Assembly (NCBI RefSeq): GCF_023715725.1
Contig: NZ_JAMBOT010000009.1
Coordinates: 1 to 64,000, forward strand
Source of the DNA: Paenibacillus pasadenensis
GTDB lineage: Bacteria > Bacillota > Bacilli > Paenibacillales > Paenibacillaceae
DNA length: 64,000 nt
Direction of reading: 5' to 3'
The stretch's first letter is position 1, and every line of letters begins with the position of its first letter. A model generated the notes under the pieces. It was not told the DNA's origin, ran no database searches, and worked only from the letters and a program-made list of their open reading frames with translations. Both the position numbers and the translations under genes were made by a program. This document shows, in pieces, positions 17,514 to 26,771 of this stretch.

Positions 17514-17552
17514 GAACGCCTGCCCGCGAAGCGACCGCCGGGCAGGCGTTTC
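17514..17552 (+). terminator. terminator after the repeat array
   Basis: Stem AACGCCTGCCCG / CGGGCAGGCGTT with a loop of about 12 bases, followed by TTTCT. It probably ends his-operon transcription before hisJ. Confidence 0.6.
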
Positions 17553-17580
17553 TCCATACGAGGGAGGAGCGATCGACGAA

Positions 17581-18393
17581 ATGGCGATCCGAATCGATTA
17601 CCATACCCATCACGAGCGCTGCGGGCATGCGGTCGGCAAGCTGGAGGACTATGTGCAGCAGGGCATCCGCAATGGTCTCGGCCAAATCGGGCTGTCTGAC
17701 CATATGCCGCTGCTGCATGTGAAACCGGAGGAATATTACCCGGAAATGGCTATGCCGATGGAGGAGCTGCCCCGTTATGTCGACGAGGTGCTTCACCTGA
17801 GGGAGAAGTACCGCGGCCAGATTGAGGTCCGCCTTGGCCTGGAAGGAGACTATATCGAAGGATACGAGGAGCAAATTTCGGCGATTATTGAAGCGTATCC
17901 TTGGGATTACGTCATCGGCTCCGTGCATTTTCTTGGCACTTGGGACATTACCGACTTCCGCCAAACAGCTGGTTGGGAAGGGAAAAACCGCCTTCAGGTC
18001 TACGAGCAATATTACGATGCAGTCATTAAAGCAACCAAAACTGGTTTTTACGACTATATTGGACATATTGACGTAATCAAACGGTTTGGCTTTCCGCCGG
18101 AGCAGGATGTGGCGCATCTGGAGGACGCGGCGCTGGAGGCGGTCTGTGCGGCTGGCATGGCGATTGAGCTGAACGCTTCCGGCCTGCGCATGCCATGCGC
18201 CGAGATGTTCCCGGGCCCGCGGATGCTGAAAAAAGCGCAAGAGCTTGGCATCCCGATCACCATCGGTTCGGATTGCCACCAGCCGGAGCGGCTGGAGCAA
18301 TATCTACCAGAAGCGCGCGAAGCATTGAAAGAAGCCGGTTATACGCAATTGTTGACCTTCCAAGACCGGAACCGTTTCCTGATTCCTTTTTGA
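17581..18393 (+). CDS. hisJ: histidinol-phosphatase, PHP family
   Basis: A 270-residue PHP-type metal phosphatase that makes histidinol from histidinol phosphate. Metal motifs DYHTHHERCGHA at the N-terminus, IGLSDHMPL, YVIGSVHFLG, IGHIDVIKRF and ITIGSDCHQPE match the HisJ/HisK family. It supplies the step missing from the monofunctional hisB. GGAGG lies about 10 nt before the ATG. The stop codon overlaps the -35 box of the prs promoter. Confidence 0.93.
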   Translation: MAIRIDYHTHHERCGHAVGKLEDYVQQGIRNGLGQIGLSDHMPLLHVKPEEYYPEMAMPMEELPRYVDEVLHLREKYRGQIEVRLGLEGDYIEGYEEQISAIIEAYPWDYVIGSVHFLGTWDITDFRQTAGWEGKNRLQVYEQYYDAVIKATKTGFYDYIGHIDVIKRFGFPPEQDVAHLEDAALEAVCAAGMAIELNASGLRMPCAEMFPGPRMLKKAQELGIPITIGSDCHQPERLEQYLPEAREALKEAGYTQLLTFQDRNRFLIPF

Positions 18394-18417
18394 AATCTGC
18401 GGCTCAAGATGTATAAT
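18390..18417 (+). promoter_or_regulatory. sigma-A promoter of prs
   Basis: TTGAAA (18390-18395), 16-bp spacer, TATAAT (18412-18417). The -35 box includes the hisJ stop codon. It leaves a leader of about 75 nt before prs. Confidence 0.7.
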
Positions 18418-18498
18418 AGAATTGTCGAAGATGCAGAACATGCAGAGGTTTTAGCAGGATGTTGTCAAATTTTTGGTTGGAACGCTCAGGAGGGTATC

Positions 18499-19449
18499 AT
18501 GTTTAGCGACAAGTTGCGAATTTTTTCGGGTTCCTCGAACCCGGAACTGGCGAGAAAAATCAGCGGAGAGCTCGGACTTCCGCTGGGGGCCATCACGATC
18601 TCCCGGTTCAAAAGCGGGGAGGTATATTGCCACTACGAGGAGACGATCCGGAACTGCCATGTGTTCCTGGTTCAGTCTTTCTCCCACCCAATCAACGAGA
18701 ACCTGGTTGAGCTGCTCGTTATGATCGATGCCGCCAAGCGCGCATCGGCCAAGACGATCAACATCATCATGCCGTACTACGGCTATGCGCGCCAGGAGCG
18801 CAAAGCCGCGCCGCGCGAGCCGATTTCGGCGAAGATGCTGGCCGACATTCTGACGACGGTTGGAGCAACCCGTATCATCACGATCGATCTTCACGCTCCG
18901 GCTATCCAGGGCTTCTTTAACATTCCGGTGGACCACCTGACGGCGCTGGACCTGATCAGCGATCATCTGAAGAGCAAAAACATCAAGAATCCCGTTGTCG
19001 TTTCTCCGGATGCCGGACGGGCTTCCACCGCTGAGAAGCTGGCCAATTACCTGGATTCGCCTTTCGCAATCATGATCAAAAAACGCCCGGCCCACAACGA
19101 GTCCGTTATTACTCACGTCATCGGCGACGTCGAGGGGCAGACTCCGATCATTATTGAGGATCTGATCGATACCGGTTCTACGATCGTCAATGTTGTAGAA
19201 GGGTTGAAAGAGCGCGGAGCGGAAGACGTTTATGTCTGTGCAACGCATCCGTTATTTTCCGGCAATGCCCTCCAGAAGCTGGATCATCCTATGATAAGAG
19301 AAGTCGTTGTAACGGATTCCATTGCGCTTCCGGACATTCGTTCCGACCGCTTCAGGGTGCTTTCCGTCGCTCCGATGCTGGCGGATGCCACCAAAATCAT
19401 TATGCAGGGCGGCTCTATCAGCACTCTGTTCAAAAACGCTGGCGTATAG
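18499..19449 (+). CDS. prs: ribose-phosphate pyrophosphokinase (PRPP synthetase)
   Basis: A 316-residue class I-like PRPP synthetase. It makes PRPP, the HisG substrate. The ATP/ribose region INIIMPYYGYARQERKA and DLHAPAIQGFFNIPVDHL are highly conserved. The later half diverges from B. subtilis Prs: VSPDAGRASTAEKLA replaces VSPDHGGVTRARKLA, KKRPAHN replaces KRRPRPN, and DLIDTGST replaces DIIDTAGT. It may therefore be a second paralogue rather than the purine-locus enzyme. ATG 18499 has AGGAGGG at 18488-18494. A 30-codon in-frame extension upstream is rejected because it starts inside the promoter. Confidence 0.9.
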   Translation: MFSDKLRIFSGSSNPELARKISGELGLPLGAITISRFKSGEVYCHYEETIRNCHVFLVQSFSHPINENLVELLVMIDAAKRASAKTINIIMPYYGYARQERKAAPREPISAKMLADILTTVGATRIITIDLHAPAIQGFFNIPVDHLTALDLISDHLKSKNIKNPVVVSPDAGRASTAEKLANYLDSPFAIMIKKRPAHNESVITHVIGDVEGQTPIIIEDLIDTGSTIVNVVEGLKERGAEDVYVCATHPLFSGNALQKLDHPMIREVVVTDSIALPDIRSDRFRVLSVAPMLADATKIIMQGGSISTLFKNAGV

Positions 19450-19472
19450 TCCGCTTTCGGACGAGCGCAGGC

Positions 19473-19510
19473 AGCCTCTTCGTCGAAGACGGAGAGGCTT
19501 TTTCTTTTTT
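19473..19510 (+). terminator. terminator of prs
   Basis: Stem AGCCTCT ... GAGAGGCT with an inner TCGTC/GAC helix, followed by TTTTTCTTTTTT. Confidence 0.85.
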
Positions 19511-19670
19511 GGCCATGTGCCGACGGCAATTCTTTTAACTCCAATCATCCGTCCGACGTACCGGATGTGTTTCGTTTAGGAGTATTTTGTACCGTGTAAG
19601 GAAGGGAGGGTTATGGTATAATCATGTGCATTCGATTTCTGCAGGATGAAACAGGGAGGTGCCTTGGCTG

Positions 19671-21386
19671 GTGAAAGAGGACAACAGGGCGGCTGCGGAC
19701 CGGGCAGCAAAGATCATACCGATTCAGTGGGACGCAACGTTCTTTTTCGAGCGCGCCGTGCGCTCGATGGACCGCTTTCACTACGACAAGGCACTTAAAT
19801 ATTTTCGACGCGCGGTAGAGTACGAGCCGGAAAATCCGGTCAATCATTGCAATCTTGCCGGCATCCTGTCGGAGATGGGCCAGTATGAAGAATCGAACCG
19901 CATTTTGGTAGAGATTCTGGAGACGCTGGAGCCGGACTTGACGGAATGTTTCTTTTATATGGCCAACAACTTCGCGAACATGGAGCAGTATGAAAAGGCG
20001 GAGCAGGCGCTGCTGCGTTATTTGGAGGAAGACGAGGAAGGGCATTATTTGGATGAGGCCGAGGAAATGATGGAGCTGCTCCACTATGAGCTCAAGCGGC
20101 CTGCCAAAGTTGTGACCATCAAAGCGCGGCAAGGGTATGCCGAGCATGACCGGGCGCGCGCTTTGCTTGAGGAAGGCAAGTTCTCCCAAGCGGTGAAGCT
20201 GCTGGAGTCCATCGTCGAGCAAAATGGCGAATTCATGGCTGCCCGCAACAACTTGGCGCTAGCTTATTATTATATGGGCCGATTCGACACAGCGATGGAG
20301 ACGATTCGGGAGGCGCTGGAGCAGGAGGAGGGAAACCTTCACGCCCTGTGCAATCTGGCTATTTTTTATCAGCATGCCAACGACACCGAAAACCTGGCTC
20401 CGCTTACGGATCAGCTGCGCCGGACCGTGCCCTTTCATCAGGAGCATGTGTTTAAATTGGCTACCACGATGGGCATTCTAGGGGAGCATGAGTGCGCCCT
20501 CGGGCATTTCCGCCGTCTGCTGAAGGACGGATCAGGCGAGAGGGAAGCGTCTCTGTACCATTATGCAGCCGTTGCAGCTGTACATTCGAACCGTTTTGGA
20601 GAAGCGGAGCAGCTGTGGCAGCAGGCCGTCCGCCGCGATCCGAAGTCCGATGTTGCCCGGTATTACCTGGAGCAGCTGGCTCTTGTGAAAAAGGGCCAAG
20701 GCAAAATGGCGGCGAGTTATCATTATCATCTCCCGTTTGAGGAGCAGTTCCGCATGTGGGAGCGGATGCCCGGTACGATGCCGGACGGAATGAAAAGCAA
20801 TCCGCTCGTGCGCTCCTCCTTTTTCTGGGCGCTTCGCCACGGCGACCGTAAGACGAAGCTGCAGGTCATTCAAGCGCTTGGTCTCATTGCGGACAGCGAG
20901 GTGAAGGAGGCGCTGCAGGCGCTGCTTCTGGAACCGGATGAGGATGACGATCTGAAGCGGCTGGCGCTATTTGTTCTCCGTTCCATCGGTGTAGCAGAGC
21001 CGCTTCCCGCTGTGCTAGAGGGGGAGCGCCGGCTGCTTGGCTCGCTGACTGATTCGGACCCGGCCGCAGGCAAATTGCCCGGCTGGGAGCCGGGCTGGCA
21101 ATCGGTGCTGGATAAGGCTTTTTCGTGCATGGGCAGCGAGTACGGCTTGCTTCAGCAGTACGATCTGATGAAGCTGTGGCTGGACTTTTTGGGACGCGTT
21201 TACCCGAATGTGCCTAAGCTGGCCAAGCCGGAGAGCTGGTCCGCCGCTTTGGAATACTTGACGGCTAAGCTCCACCGGAGGACGGTTTCTTATCAAGAGG
21301 TTGCGGAGCGTTACGGGGCTTCGGCGGCCACAGTAAGCAAATACGCCAAGCGGATTGACGAAATCTGCGGCGTGATGAAAAAGTAA
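19671..21386 (+). CDS. TPR-repeat protein with C-terminal HTH
   Basis: About 571 residues. Several tetratricopeptide repeats cover the first 300 residues (for example YDKALKYFRRAVEYEPENPV, MGRFDTAMETIREALEQEEG). A helical HEAT-like stretch follows. The last 45 residues, RRTVSYQEVAERYGASAATV followed by SKYAKRI, look like a helix-turn-helix. The place ahead of trxB matches B. subtilis yvcD, also a TPR protein of unknown role. GTG 19671 is preferred, with GGGAGGT at 19654-19660. An upstream GTG at 19659 overlaps that site. Confidence 0.8.
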   Translation: MKEDNRAAADRAAKIIPIQWDATFFFERAVRSMDRFHYDKALKYFRRAVEYEPENPVNHCNLAGILSEMGQYEESNRILVEILETLEPDLTECFFYMANNFANMEQYEKAEQALLRYLEEDEEGHYLDEAEEMMELLHYELKRPAKVVTIKARQGYAEHDRARALLEEGKFSQAVKLLESIVEQNGEFMAARNNLALAYYYMGRFDTAMETIREALEQEEGNLHALCNLAIFYQHANDTENLAPLTDQLRRTVPFHQEHVFKLATTMGILGEHECALGHFRRLLKDGSGEREASLYHYAAVAAVHSNRFGEAEQLWQQAVRRDPKSDVARYYLEQLALVKKGQGKMAASYHYHLPFEEQFRMWERMPGTMPDGMKSNPLVRSSFFWALRHGDRKTKLQVIQALGLIADSEVKEALQALLLEPDEDDDLKRLALFVLRSIGVAEPLPAVLEGERRLLGSLTDSDPAAGKLPGWEPGWQSVLDKAFSCMGSEYGLLQQYDLMKLWLDFLGRVYPNVPKLAKPESWSAALEYLTAKLHRRTVSYQEVAERYGASAATVSKYAKRIDEICGVMKK

Positions 21387-21440
21387 TTTTAAAATTTTTC
21401 CATATTAGAATGAACGTTTCATGAAAAACGGCAAGCGGCT

Positions 21441-21470
21441 TTGACGGATGGCACTGCTATGAATTAGAAT
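21441..21470 (+). promoter_or_regulatory. putative promoter of trxB
   Basis: TTGACG (21441-21446), 18-bp spacer, TAGAAT (21465-21470), 45 bp ahead of the ATG. Confidence 0.5.
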
Positions 21471-21514
21471 AAGAATAATTACAATCAAGCAGGTATTTGA
21501 GGAGGAGTTACACG

Positions 21515-22462
21515 ATGTACAAATCCGTTATTATAGGTACGGGTCCTGCCGGACTGACCGCTGCCATCTATCTTGCCCGCGCCAATCTGAAGCCGCTCAT
21601 TATTGAAGGGCCAGAGCCAGGCGGCCAGCTTACAACTACAACTGAGGTCGAGAACTTCCCGGGCTTCCCGGAAGGCATTATGGGTCCCGATCTTATGGCT
21701 AATATGCGTAAACAAGCGGAGCGCTTTGGCGCGGAATTCCGCACCGGCTGGGTGAACAGCGTTGATATGTCCCAGCGTCCGTTCAAAATCCAGGTGGAAG
21801 GACAGGGCGAGCTCGTAGCGGAAACAATTATCATTTCCACGGGAGCATCCGCTCGTTACCTGGGCATCCCAGGCGAAAAAGAAAATGTCGGACGCGGCGT
21901 TAGCACTTGCGCCACTTGCGACGGCTTCTTCTTCCGCGGCAAAAAGATCGTTGTTGTCGGCGGCGGCGACTCCGCTATGGAAGAGGCGAACTTCCTGACC
22001 CGCTTCGCGACCAATGTTGACCTGGTTCACCGCCGCGATGAGATGCGTGCCTCGAAAATCATGCAGGACCGTGCCCGCGAAAACGAAAAAATTACGTTTG
22101 CGCTTAACCGCACTCCGGTTGAGGTTGTTGCCGGACCGCTCGGCGTAACCGGCCTGAAGGTCCGCAACAACGAAACGAGCCAGGAAGAGGTTATTTCGGC
22201 GGACGGCATCTTTGTTGCTATCGGCCATACGCCGAATACGAAGTTCCTCGGCGGCCAAGTTGAAACAGACGATCACGGCTATATCGTCGTGAAGCCGGGA
22301 ACGACAGAAACTTCCGTACCAGGCGTATTCGCTTGCGGCGACGTTCAGGATACGAAGTACCGCCAAGCGATTACCGCTGCAGGAAGCGGCTGCCAAGCAG
22401 CGCTTGATTGCGAGAAATACCTTGAGGGCGCTATGGTTCATGACTGGAGCCAGTCCCTCTAA
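21515..22462 (+). CDS. trxB: thioredoxin-disulfide reductase
   Basis: A 315-residue low-molecular-weight flavoprotein that reduces thioredoxin with NADPH. FAD-binding GTGPAGLTAAIYLARA is at the N-terminus, the redox pair CATC in STCATCDGFFF, the NADPH motif VVGGGDSAMEEA, and the C-terminal FAD motif GVFACGDVQD. ATG 21515 has GGAGGAG 8 nt upstream. It has its own promoter and terminator. Confidence 0.97.
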   Translation: MYKSVIIGTGPAGLTAAIYLARANLKPLIIEGPEPGGQLTTTTEVENFPGFPEGIMGPDLMANMRKQAERFGAEFRTGWVNSVDMSQRPFKIQVEGQGELVAETIIISTGASARYLGIPGEKENVGRGVSTCATCDGFFFRGKKIVVVGGGDSAMEEANFLTRFATNVDLVHRRDEMRASKIMQDRARENEKITFALNRTPVEVVAGPLGVTGLKVRNNETSQEEVISADGIFVAIGHTPNTKFLGGQVETDDHGYIVVKPGTTETSVPGVFACGDVQDTKYRQAITAAGSGCQAALDCEKYLEGAMVHDWSQSL

Positions 22463-22482
22463 GCCCAATTTGTTAGGCAAAC

Positions 22483-22518
22483 AAGCGTCCCCGTTTCCAG
22501 AGCGGCGGACGCTTTTTC
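22483..22518 (+). terminator. terminator of trxB
   Basis: Stem AAGCGTCC ... GGACGCTT with an inner CG pair, followed by TTTTTCT. Confidence 0.8.
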
Positions 22519-22622
22519 TATTAAAAACGCTCTATATGAATGCCGCTGTCAGCAGTAAACCTATGGCGGAAACAAGTTCTTCACAGGATGGGCGGGATGA
22601 ACCGCCGGGCCGCGTTGTTACC

Positions 22623-22651
22623 TTGACCAGAACCAAACGTTGCCTTATAGT
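22623..22651 (+). promoter_or_regulatory. promoter of glcK
   Basis: TTGACC (22623-22628), 17-bp spacer, TATAGT (22646-22651), about 43 bp before the ATG. Confidence 0.6.
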
Positions 22652-22693
22652 AGCTTAAGAAAGTTAAACTTAATTATTTGAGGTGGCTATCAC

Positions 22694-23644
22694 ATGTCAG
22701 AGACGATCTACGTTGGAGCGGATATTGGCGGCACCGCCATTAAAGTAGGAGTATGCAATGCGGTGGGCGATTTGCTTCAGACGTATGAAGGCCCGACCGA
22801 GTCCAGCCATGGTGCGGACCGCATTGTCGACAATATTGTGAAGTACGTTCGCCATATTGTTGATGCAACCGGATTCGCCTGGGATCAGGTCGGCGGCGTC
22901 GGCGTCGGGATTGCCGGTTTCCTGGACATTCCGAACGGCATCGTGAAGTTCTCCAATAACTTGAATATACGCAATGTTCCTCTGAGACAGCAGCTGGAGG
23001 AGAAGCTTGGCGTTACGGTTAAAGTAAATAACGACGCTAACGTTGCTGCGCTTGGAGAAGCTTGGGCAGGAGCTGGCCGCGGCATTCCGAACTGTGTATG
23101 TTATACGCTCGGCACCGGTGTTGGCGGAGGCGTTATTATTAACGGCCGCATTTATGAAGGCTTTGGCGGTATGGCGGGAGAACTCGGCCATGTGTCCATC
23201 GTGCCTGACCTTGAAGCAATTCAATGCACCTGCGGCATGACCGGCTGCTTGGAGACGGTATCCTCGGCAACGGGAATTATCCGCATGGCTAAGGATGCTG
23301 TTGCGCGCGGCGATAAAACAAGCCTGGCGCTCGTACCGGACATTATGGCGAAGGAAGTCATCGACGCGGCAAAAGCCGGCGACGAGGTGGCGGCTCGTAT
23401 CGTCAACCGCGCGGCATTTTACCTGGGCAAGTCTATGGCGGCAACAGCTGTTATGCTGAATCCGCAGCGCTTTATTATCGGCGGCGGCGTAGCAAAAGCC
23501 GGCGACTTCCTGTTTGACCAGATCCGCGAAGTGTTCGCGAAGTACACGCAAGAGCAGGCAAAAGAAGGCGTCGAAATCGTCGCGGCTACGCTTGGCAACA
23601 ATGCAGGCGTCGTTGGCGCGGCAGGTTTGATTCTGCGTTCCTAG
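22694..23644 (+). CDS. glcK: ROK-family glucokinase
   Basis: A 316-residue sugar kinase. The phosphate-binding loop GADIGGTAIKVG is at the N-terminus, VNNDANVAALGEAW holds the catalytic Asp, and GELGHVSI plus the zinc motif CTCGMTGCLE define the ROK family. It phosphorylates free glucose, feeding the gapA-eno cluster about 7 kb away. GAGGTGG precedes the ATG. rapZ follows after 48 bp in the same direction, so the rapZ-yvcK-whiA genes may share this promoter. B. subtilis has yvcI at this spot instead. Confidence 0.93.
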   Translation: MSETIYVGADIGGTAIKVGVCNAVGDLLQTYEGPTESSHGADRIVDNIVKYVRHIVDATGFAWDQVGGVGVGIAGFLDIPNGIVKFSNNLNIRNVPLRQQLEEKLGVTVKVNNDANVAALGEAWAGAGRGIPNCVCYTLGTGVGGGVIINGRIYEGFGGMAGELGHVSIVPDLEAIQCTCGMTGCLETVSSATGIIRMAKDAVARGDKTSLALVPDIMAKEVIDAAKAGDEVAARIVNRAAFYLGKSMAATAVMLNPQRFIIGGGVAKAGDFLFDQIREVFAKYTQEQAKEGVEIVAATLGNNAGVVGAAGLILRS

Positions 23645-23692
23645 CTTACAGGCGAGTGCGGGGTTAGCTCAGCAGCTGGAGGGGGAATCTTA

Positions 23693-24574
23693 ATGGAAAT
23701 GAATACGGCACAACTGGTTATCATTACAGGAATGTCGGGGGCCGGCAAGACGCTTGCCGTGCAAAGCCTGGAGGATCTCGGCTTTTTCTGCGTGGACAAT
23801 CTGCCGCCTGTGCTTATTCCGAAGTTCGCAGAGCTGATCGACGGCTCCAGCGGCAAGATTGCCAAGGTTGCGCTTGTCATCGATTTGCGCGGACGCGAGT
23901 TTTTCACCGCTCTGTCGGAATCGCTGGACTATATCCGTTCTCATTTTACAATTCCTTATGAAATTCTGTTTCTGGATGCGACCGATAGCGTATTGGTACG
24001 CCGATACAAGGAAAGCCGCCGCCGCCATCCGCTTGCTCCCGAAGGGCTGCCGCTGGATGGCATCGGCATGGAGCGCAGGCTTCTGGAAGAACTGAAAGCG
24101 TCGGCCACCCAGGTAATTGATACAAGCAATTTGAAGCCTGCGCAGCTGAAGGAAGCGATTATTTCGCGCTTTACGAACACGCAGCAGGGACAGTTTACCG
24201 TCATTGTTACCTCGTTCGGCTTCAAGTACGGCATACCGATTGATGCCGATCTCATTTACGACGTCCGCTTTTTGCCGAACCCGCATTACGTGGATCATCT
24301 GCGTCCACGCACAGGCCAGGAGCCGGATGTATATGATTATGTTATGAAGTGGCCGGATACCCAGATGTTTTTAACAAAGCTGCTGGATATGCTGCAGTTT
24401 TTGATTCCCCTTTACCGCAAAGAAGGAAAAAGCCAGGTCGTCATCGGCATCGGCTGTACGGGAGGCAAGCATCGCTCCGTAGCCATAGCGGAATATCTCG
24501 GGCGAATGCTCGGCAGCAGCGAGACGGAGATTGTCCGGGTGAGCCATCGCGATGCTGACCGTGACCGCCCATAA
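23693..24574 (+). CDS. rapZ: RapZ/YvcJ nucleotide-binding protein
   Basis: A 293-residue P-loop protein (Walker A GMSGAGKT near residue 12). Its C-terminal half VIGIGCTGGKHRSVAIAEYL is the RNA-binding domain of the RapZ/YvcJ family. In E. coli RapZ directs decay of GlmZ sRNA; YvcJ of B. subtilis hydrolyses GTP and affects competence. The rapZ-yvcK-whiA-crh order is conserved in Firmicutes. Confidence 0.95.
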   Translation: MEMNTAQLVIITGMSGAGKTLAVQSLEDLGFFCVDNLPPVLIPKFAELIDGSSGKIAKVALVIDLRGREFFTALSESLDYIRSHFTIPYEILFLDATDSVLVRRYKESRRRHPLAPEGLPLDGIGMERRLLEELKASATQVIDTSNLKPAQLKEAIISRFTNTQQGQFTVIVTSFGFKYGIPIDADLIYDVRFLPNPHYVDHLRPRTGQEPDVYDYVMKWPDTQMFLTKLLDMLQFLIPLYRKEGKSQVVIGIGCTGGKHRSVAIAEYLGRMLGSSETEIVRVSHRDADRDRP

Positions 24575-24580
24575 GGCGGG

Positions 24581-25576
24581 ATGGTAATGGCAAGAAAGAG
24601 ATACACCGACCAGAAGAACCCGAAGATTGTTGTAATCGGGGGAGGCACGGGACTGTCCGTTATGCTGCGGGGACTTAAGGAGAAGGCGCTCGACATTACG
24701 GCCATCGTCACGGTGGCCGATGACGGGGGCAGCTCCGGTGTGCTTCGCAGCGAGCTGCAAATGCCGCCTCCGGGAGATATTCGCAACGTGCTTATCGCAC
24801 TGGCGGATGTGGAACCGCTGCTGTCGGAAATGCTGCAGTACCGGTTCACCAACGGCACCGGACTGGCAGGACACAGTCTTGGAAACCTGATGCTCGCTGC
24901 CATGACGGATATATCCGGGGACTTCGTTACGGGCATCCGTGAGCTGAGCCGGGTACTGGCCGTGCGCGGCACGGTGCTCCCAGCTTCCGATCAGTCGATC
25001 GTGCTGAAGGCCGAGCTGGTTGACGGAACGATTGTGGAAGGCGAGTCCAATATTCCGCTGGCGGGGCAGCCGATTAAGAGGGTGTTCATCGAGCCTGCGG
25101 ATGTGGAGCCGCTTGAAGAGGCTTGTCAAGCAATTCAGGATGCGGATGCAATCTTGATCGGTCCGGGCAGCCTATATACAAGTATTATCCCTAATCTGCT
25201 CGTGCCTAAGCTGGCGGATGCGATTGTGCAATCGAATGCGCTTAAAATTTTCATCTGCAACGTCATGACCCAGCCTGGGGAGACGGACGATTATGCGGTT
25301 AGCGATCACTTGGAAGCGATTCAGCAGCATATCGGCCATCAGCTGTTTGACTATGTCATCGTTAACGATGGCGAGATTCCTCCTCAAGTGCAAGACCGTT
25401 ACGCCGAAATGGGTGCCAAGGCAGTGCATCTCGATCTGGATGAGGTTACCCGGCGAGGGTATAAGGTCATCGCCGACCGCCTCGTATTGTTCCGCACTTA
25501 TTTACGGCATGACGCCGTCAGGCTAAGCCATCATATATACCAGCTGGTTGACAGCTGGATGGACCGGAAGGGGTGA
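24581..25576 (+). CDS. yvcK: YvcK/CofD-like cell morphogenesis factor
   Basis: A 331-residue protein. GGGTGLSVMLRGLKEKALDI, VTVADDGGSSGVLR and MPPPGDIRN are diagnostic of YvcK, needed in B. subtilis for growth and cell shape on gluconeogenic carbon and known to bind UDP-sugars. It starts 7 bp after rapZ. ATG 24587 (MARKRY) is a possible alternative two codons later. whiA follows after 9 bp. Confidence 0.95.
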   Translation: MVMARKRYTDQKNPKIVVIGGGTGLSVMLRGLKEKALDITAIVTVADDGGSSGVLRSELQMPPPGDIRNVLIALADVEPLLSEMLQYRFTNGTGLAGHSLGNLMLAAMTDISGDFVTGIRELSRVLAVRGTVLPASDQSIVLKAELVDGTIVEGESNIPLAGQPIKRVFIEPADVEPLEEACQAIQDADAILIGPGSLYTSIIPNLLVPKLADAIVQSNALKIFICNVMTQPGETDDYAVSDHLEAIQQHIGHQLFDYVIVNDGEIPPQVQDRYAEMGAKAVHLDLDEVTRRGYKVIADRLVLFRTYLRHDAVRLSHHIYQLVDSWMDRKG

Positions 25577-25585
25577 GATGAAGGG

Positions 25586-26518
25586 ATGTCCTTTGCTGCT
25601 CAAACGAAAAAAGAATTAACGCTCGTGGAAAATCAGGACGCGTGCTGCGAGCAGGCGGAGCTGTCCTCGCTGATCCGCATGAACGGTTCGGTTCACCTGT
25701 CCAGCCGCAAGGTCATCCTGGATATCTCCACCGAAAATGCGGCGATCGCAAGACGCATTTACAGCTTGATTAAAAAGCTGTTTGATGTGCATACCGAGCT
25801 GCTCGTCCGCAAAAAAATGCGGCTCAAAAAAAATAATGTCTACATCGTGCGTATTCCGGCCCGCGTACAGGAAATCCTTAAAGAACTGAACATTGTTTCT
25901 GAAGGGTTCATGTTCAATCAAGGCATCGATAAAGATATGATCCGTAAGCCCTGCTGTAAAAGGGCCTATATGCGGGGGGCCTTTCTCGCCGGAGGTTCGG
26001 TCAACAATCCCGAGGGCTCTTCGTACCATCTGGAAATAGCCTGCATGTATGAGGAGCATTGCTCCGCATTGGTGTCTCTAGCCAACAAGTTCGGGCTTAA
26101 CGCCCGCTGCATCGAACGCAAAAAAGGCTTCGTCTTTTATATCAAGGAAGGCGAAAAAATCATCGAGCTGCTGAACATTATCGGCGCGCATCAGGCGCTG
26201 TTTAAGTTTGAGGATGTGCGCATTATGCGCGATATGCGCAATTCCGTGAACCGAATCGTCAATTGCGAGACGGCAAATCTCAACAAAACGATTGGAGCGG
26301 CGGTGCGGCAGATCGACAACATCCGTCTTTTGCAAAAAGAAATCGGCTTGGAGAACTTGCCGGAAAAGCTGCGCGAAGTGGCGGAAATACGCTTGCAGCA
26401 TCCCGATATGAATCTGAAGGAAGTCGGAGAGATGCTCAAAGGCTCCGTCAGTAAATCAGGTGTTAACCACAGATTGCGCAAAATTGACGAATTGGCCGAA
26501 AAAATCCGAGGCAGCTAA
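25586..26518 (+). CDS. whiA: WhiA/YvcL DNA-binding protein
   Basis: A 310-residue WhiA family protein: an N-terminal LAGLIDADG-like fold (CCKRAYMRGAFLAGGSVNNP) and a C-terminal helix-turn-helix (DMNLKEVGEMLKGSVSKSGV). In Streptomyces it controls sporulation septation; in Bacillus it influences cell division and chromosome segregation. The start MSFAAQTKKELT is typical. Last gene of the glcK-rapZ-yvcK-whiA run. Confidence 0.95.
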   Translation: MSFAAQTKKELTLVENQDACCEQAELSSLIRMNGSVHLSSRKVILDISTENAAIARRIYSLIKKLFDVHTELLVRKKMRLKKNNVYIVRIPARVQEILKELNIVSEGFMFNQGIDKDMIRKPCCKRAYMRGAFLAGGSVNNPEGSSYHLEIACMYEEHCSALVSLANKFGLNARCIERKKGFVFYIKEGEKIIELLNIIGAHQALFKFEDVRIMRDMRNSVNRIVNCETANLNKTIGAAVRQIDNIRLLQKEIGLENLPEKLREVAEIRLQHPDMNLKEVGEMLKGSVSKSGVNHRLRKIDELAEKIRGS

Positions 26519-26520
26519 AC

Positions 26521-26549
26521 TTTTAACTTCGGATTTACGATGGTATAAT
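26521..26549 (+). promoter_or_regulatory. putative promoter of the HPr/Crh gene
   Basis: TATAAT at 26544-26549 with a weak TTTTAA -35 box 17 bp upstream. A transcript from here would have a leader of about 215 nt before the coding region, with several possible hairpins. Confidence 0.45.
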
Positions 26550-26771
26550 GATAACAGTCTTGACTACAGGAAGGGCTCCTTGCGTAGTTCGCAAAGCCCA
26601 TTAAAGTTGGATGAAACGCGCCTAGTCCGGTAAGGGAGACAGCGATTCTCAGATTGTTGGGAGTTACTCCTCTGCATTCGCATGCGATTTACGTCCCGGC
26701 GACGATGAAGCCGTTTTGCGAAGGCGCTTTGCTTGTAATCAATTATATATACGTTAGGGGGTTAACTATTC

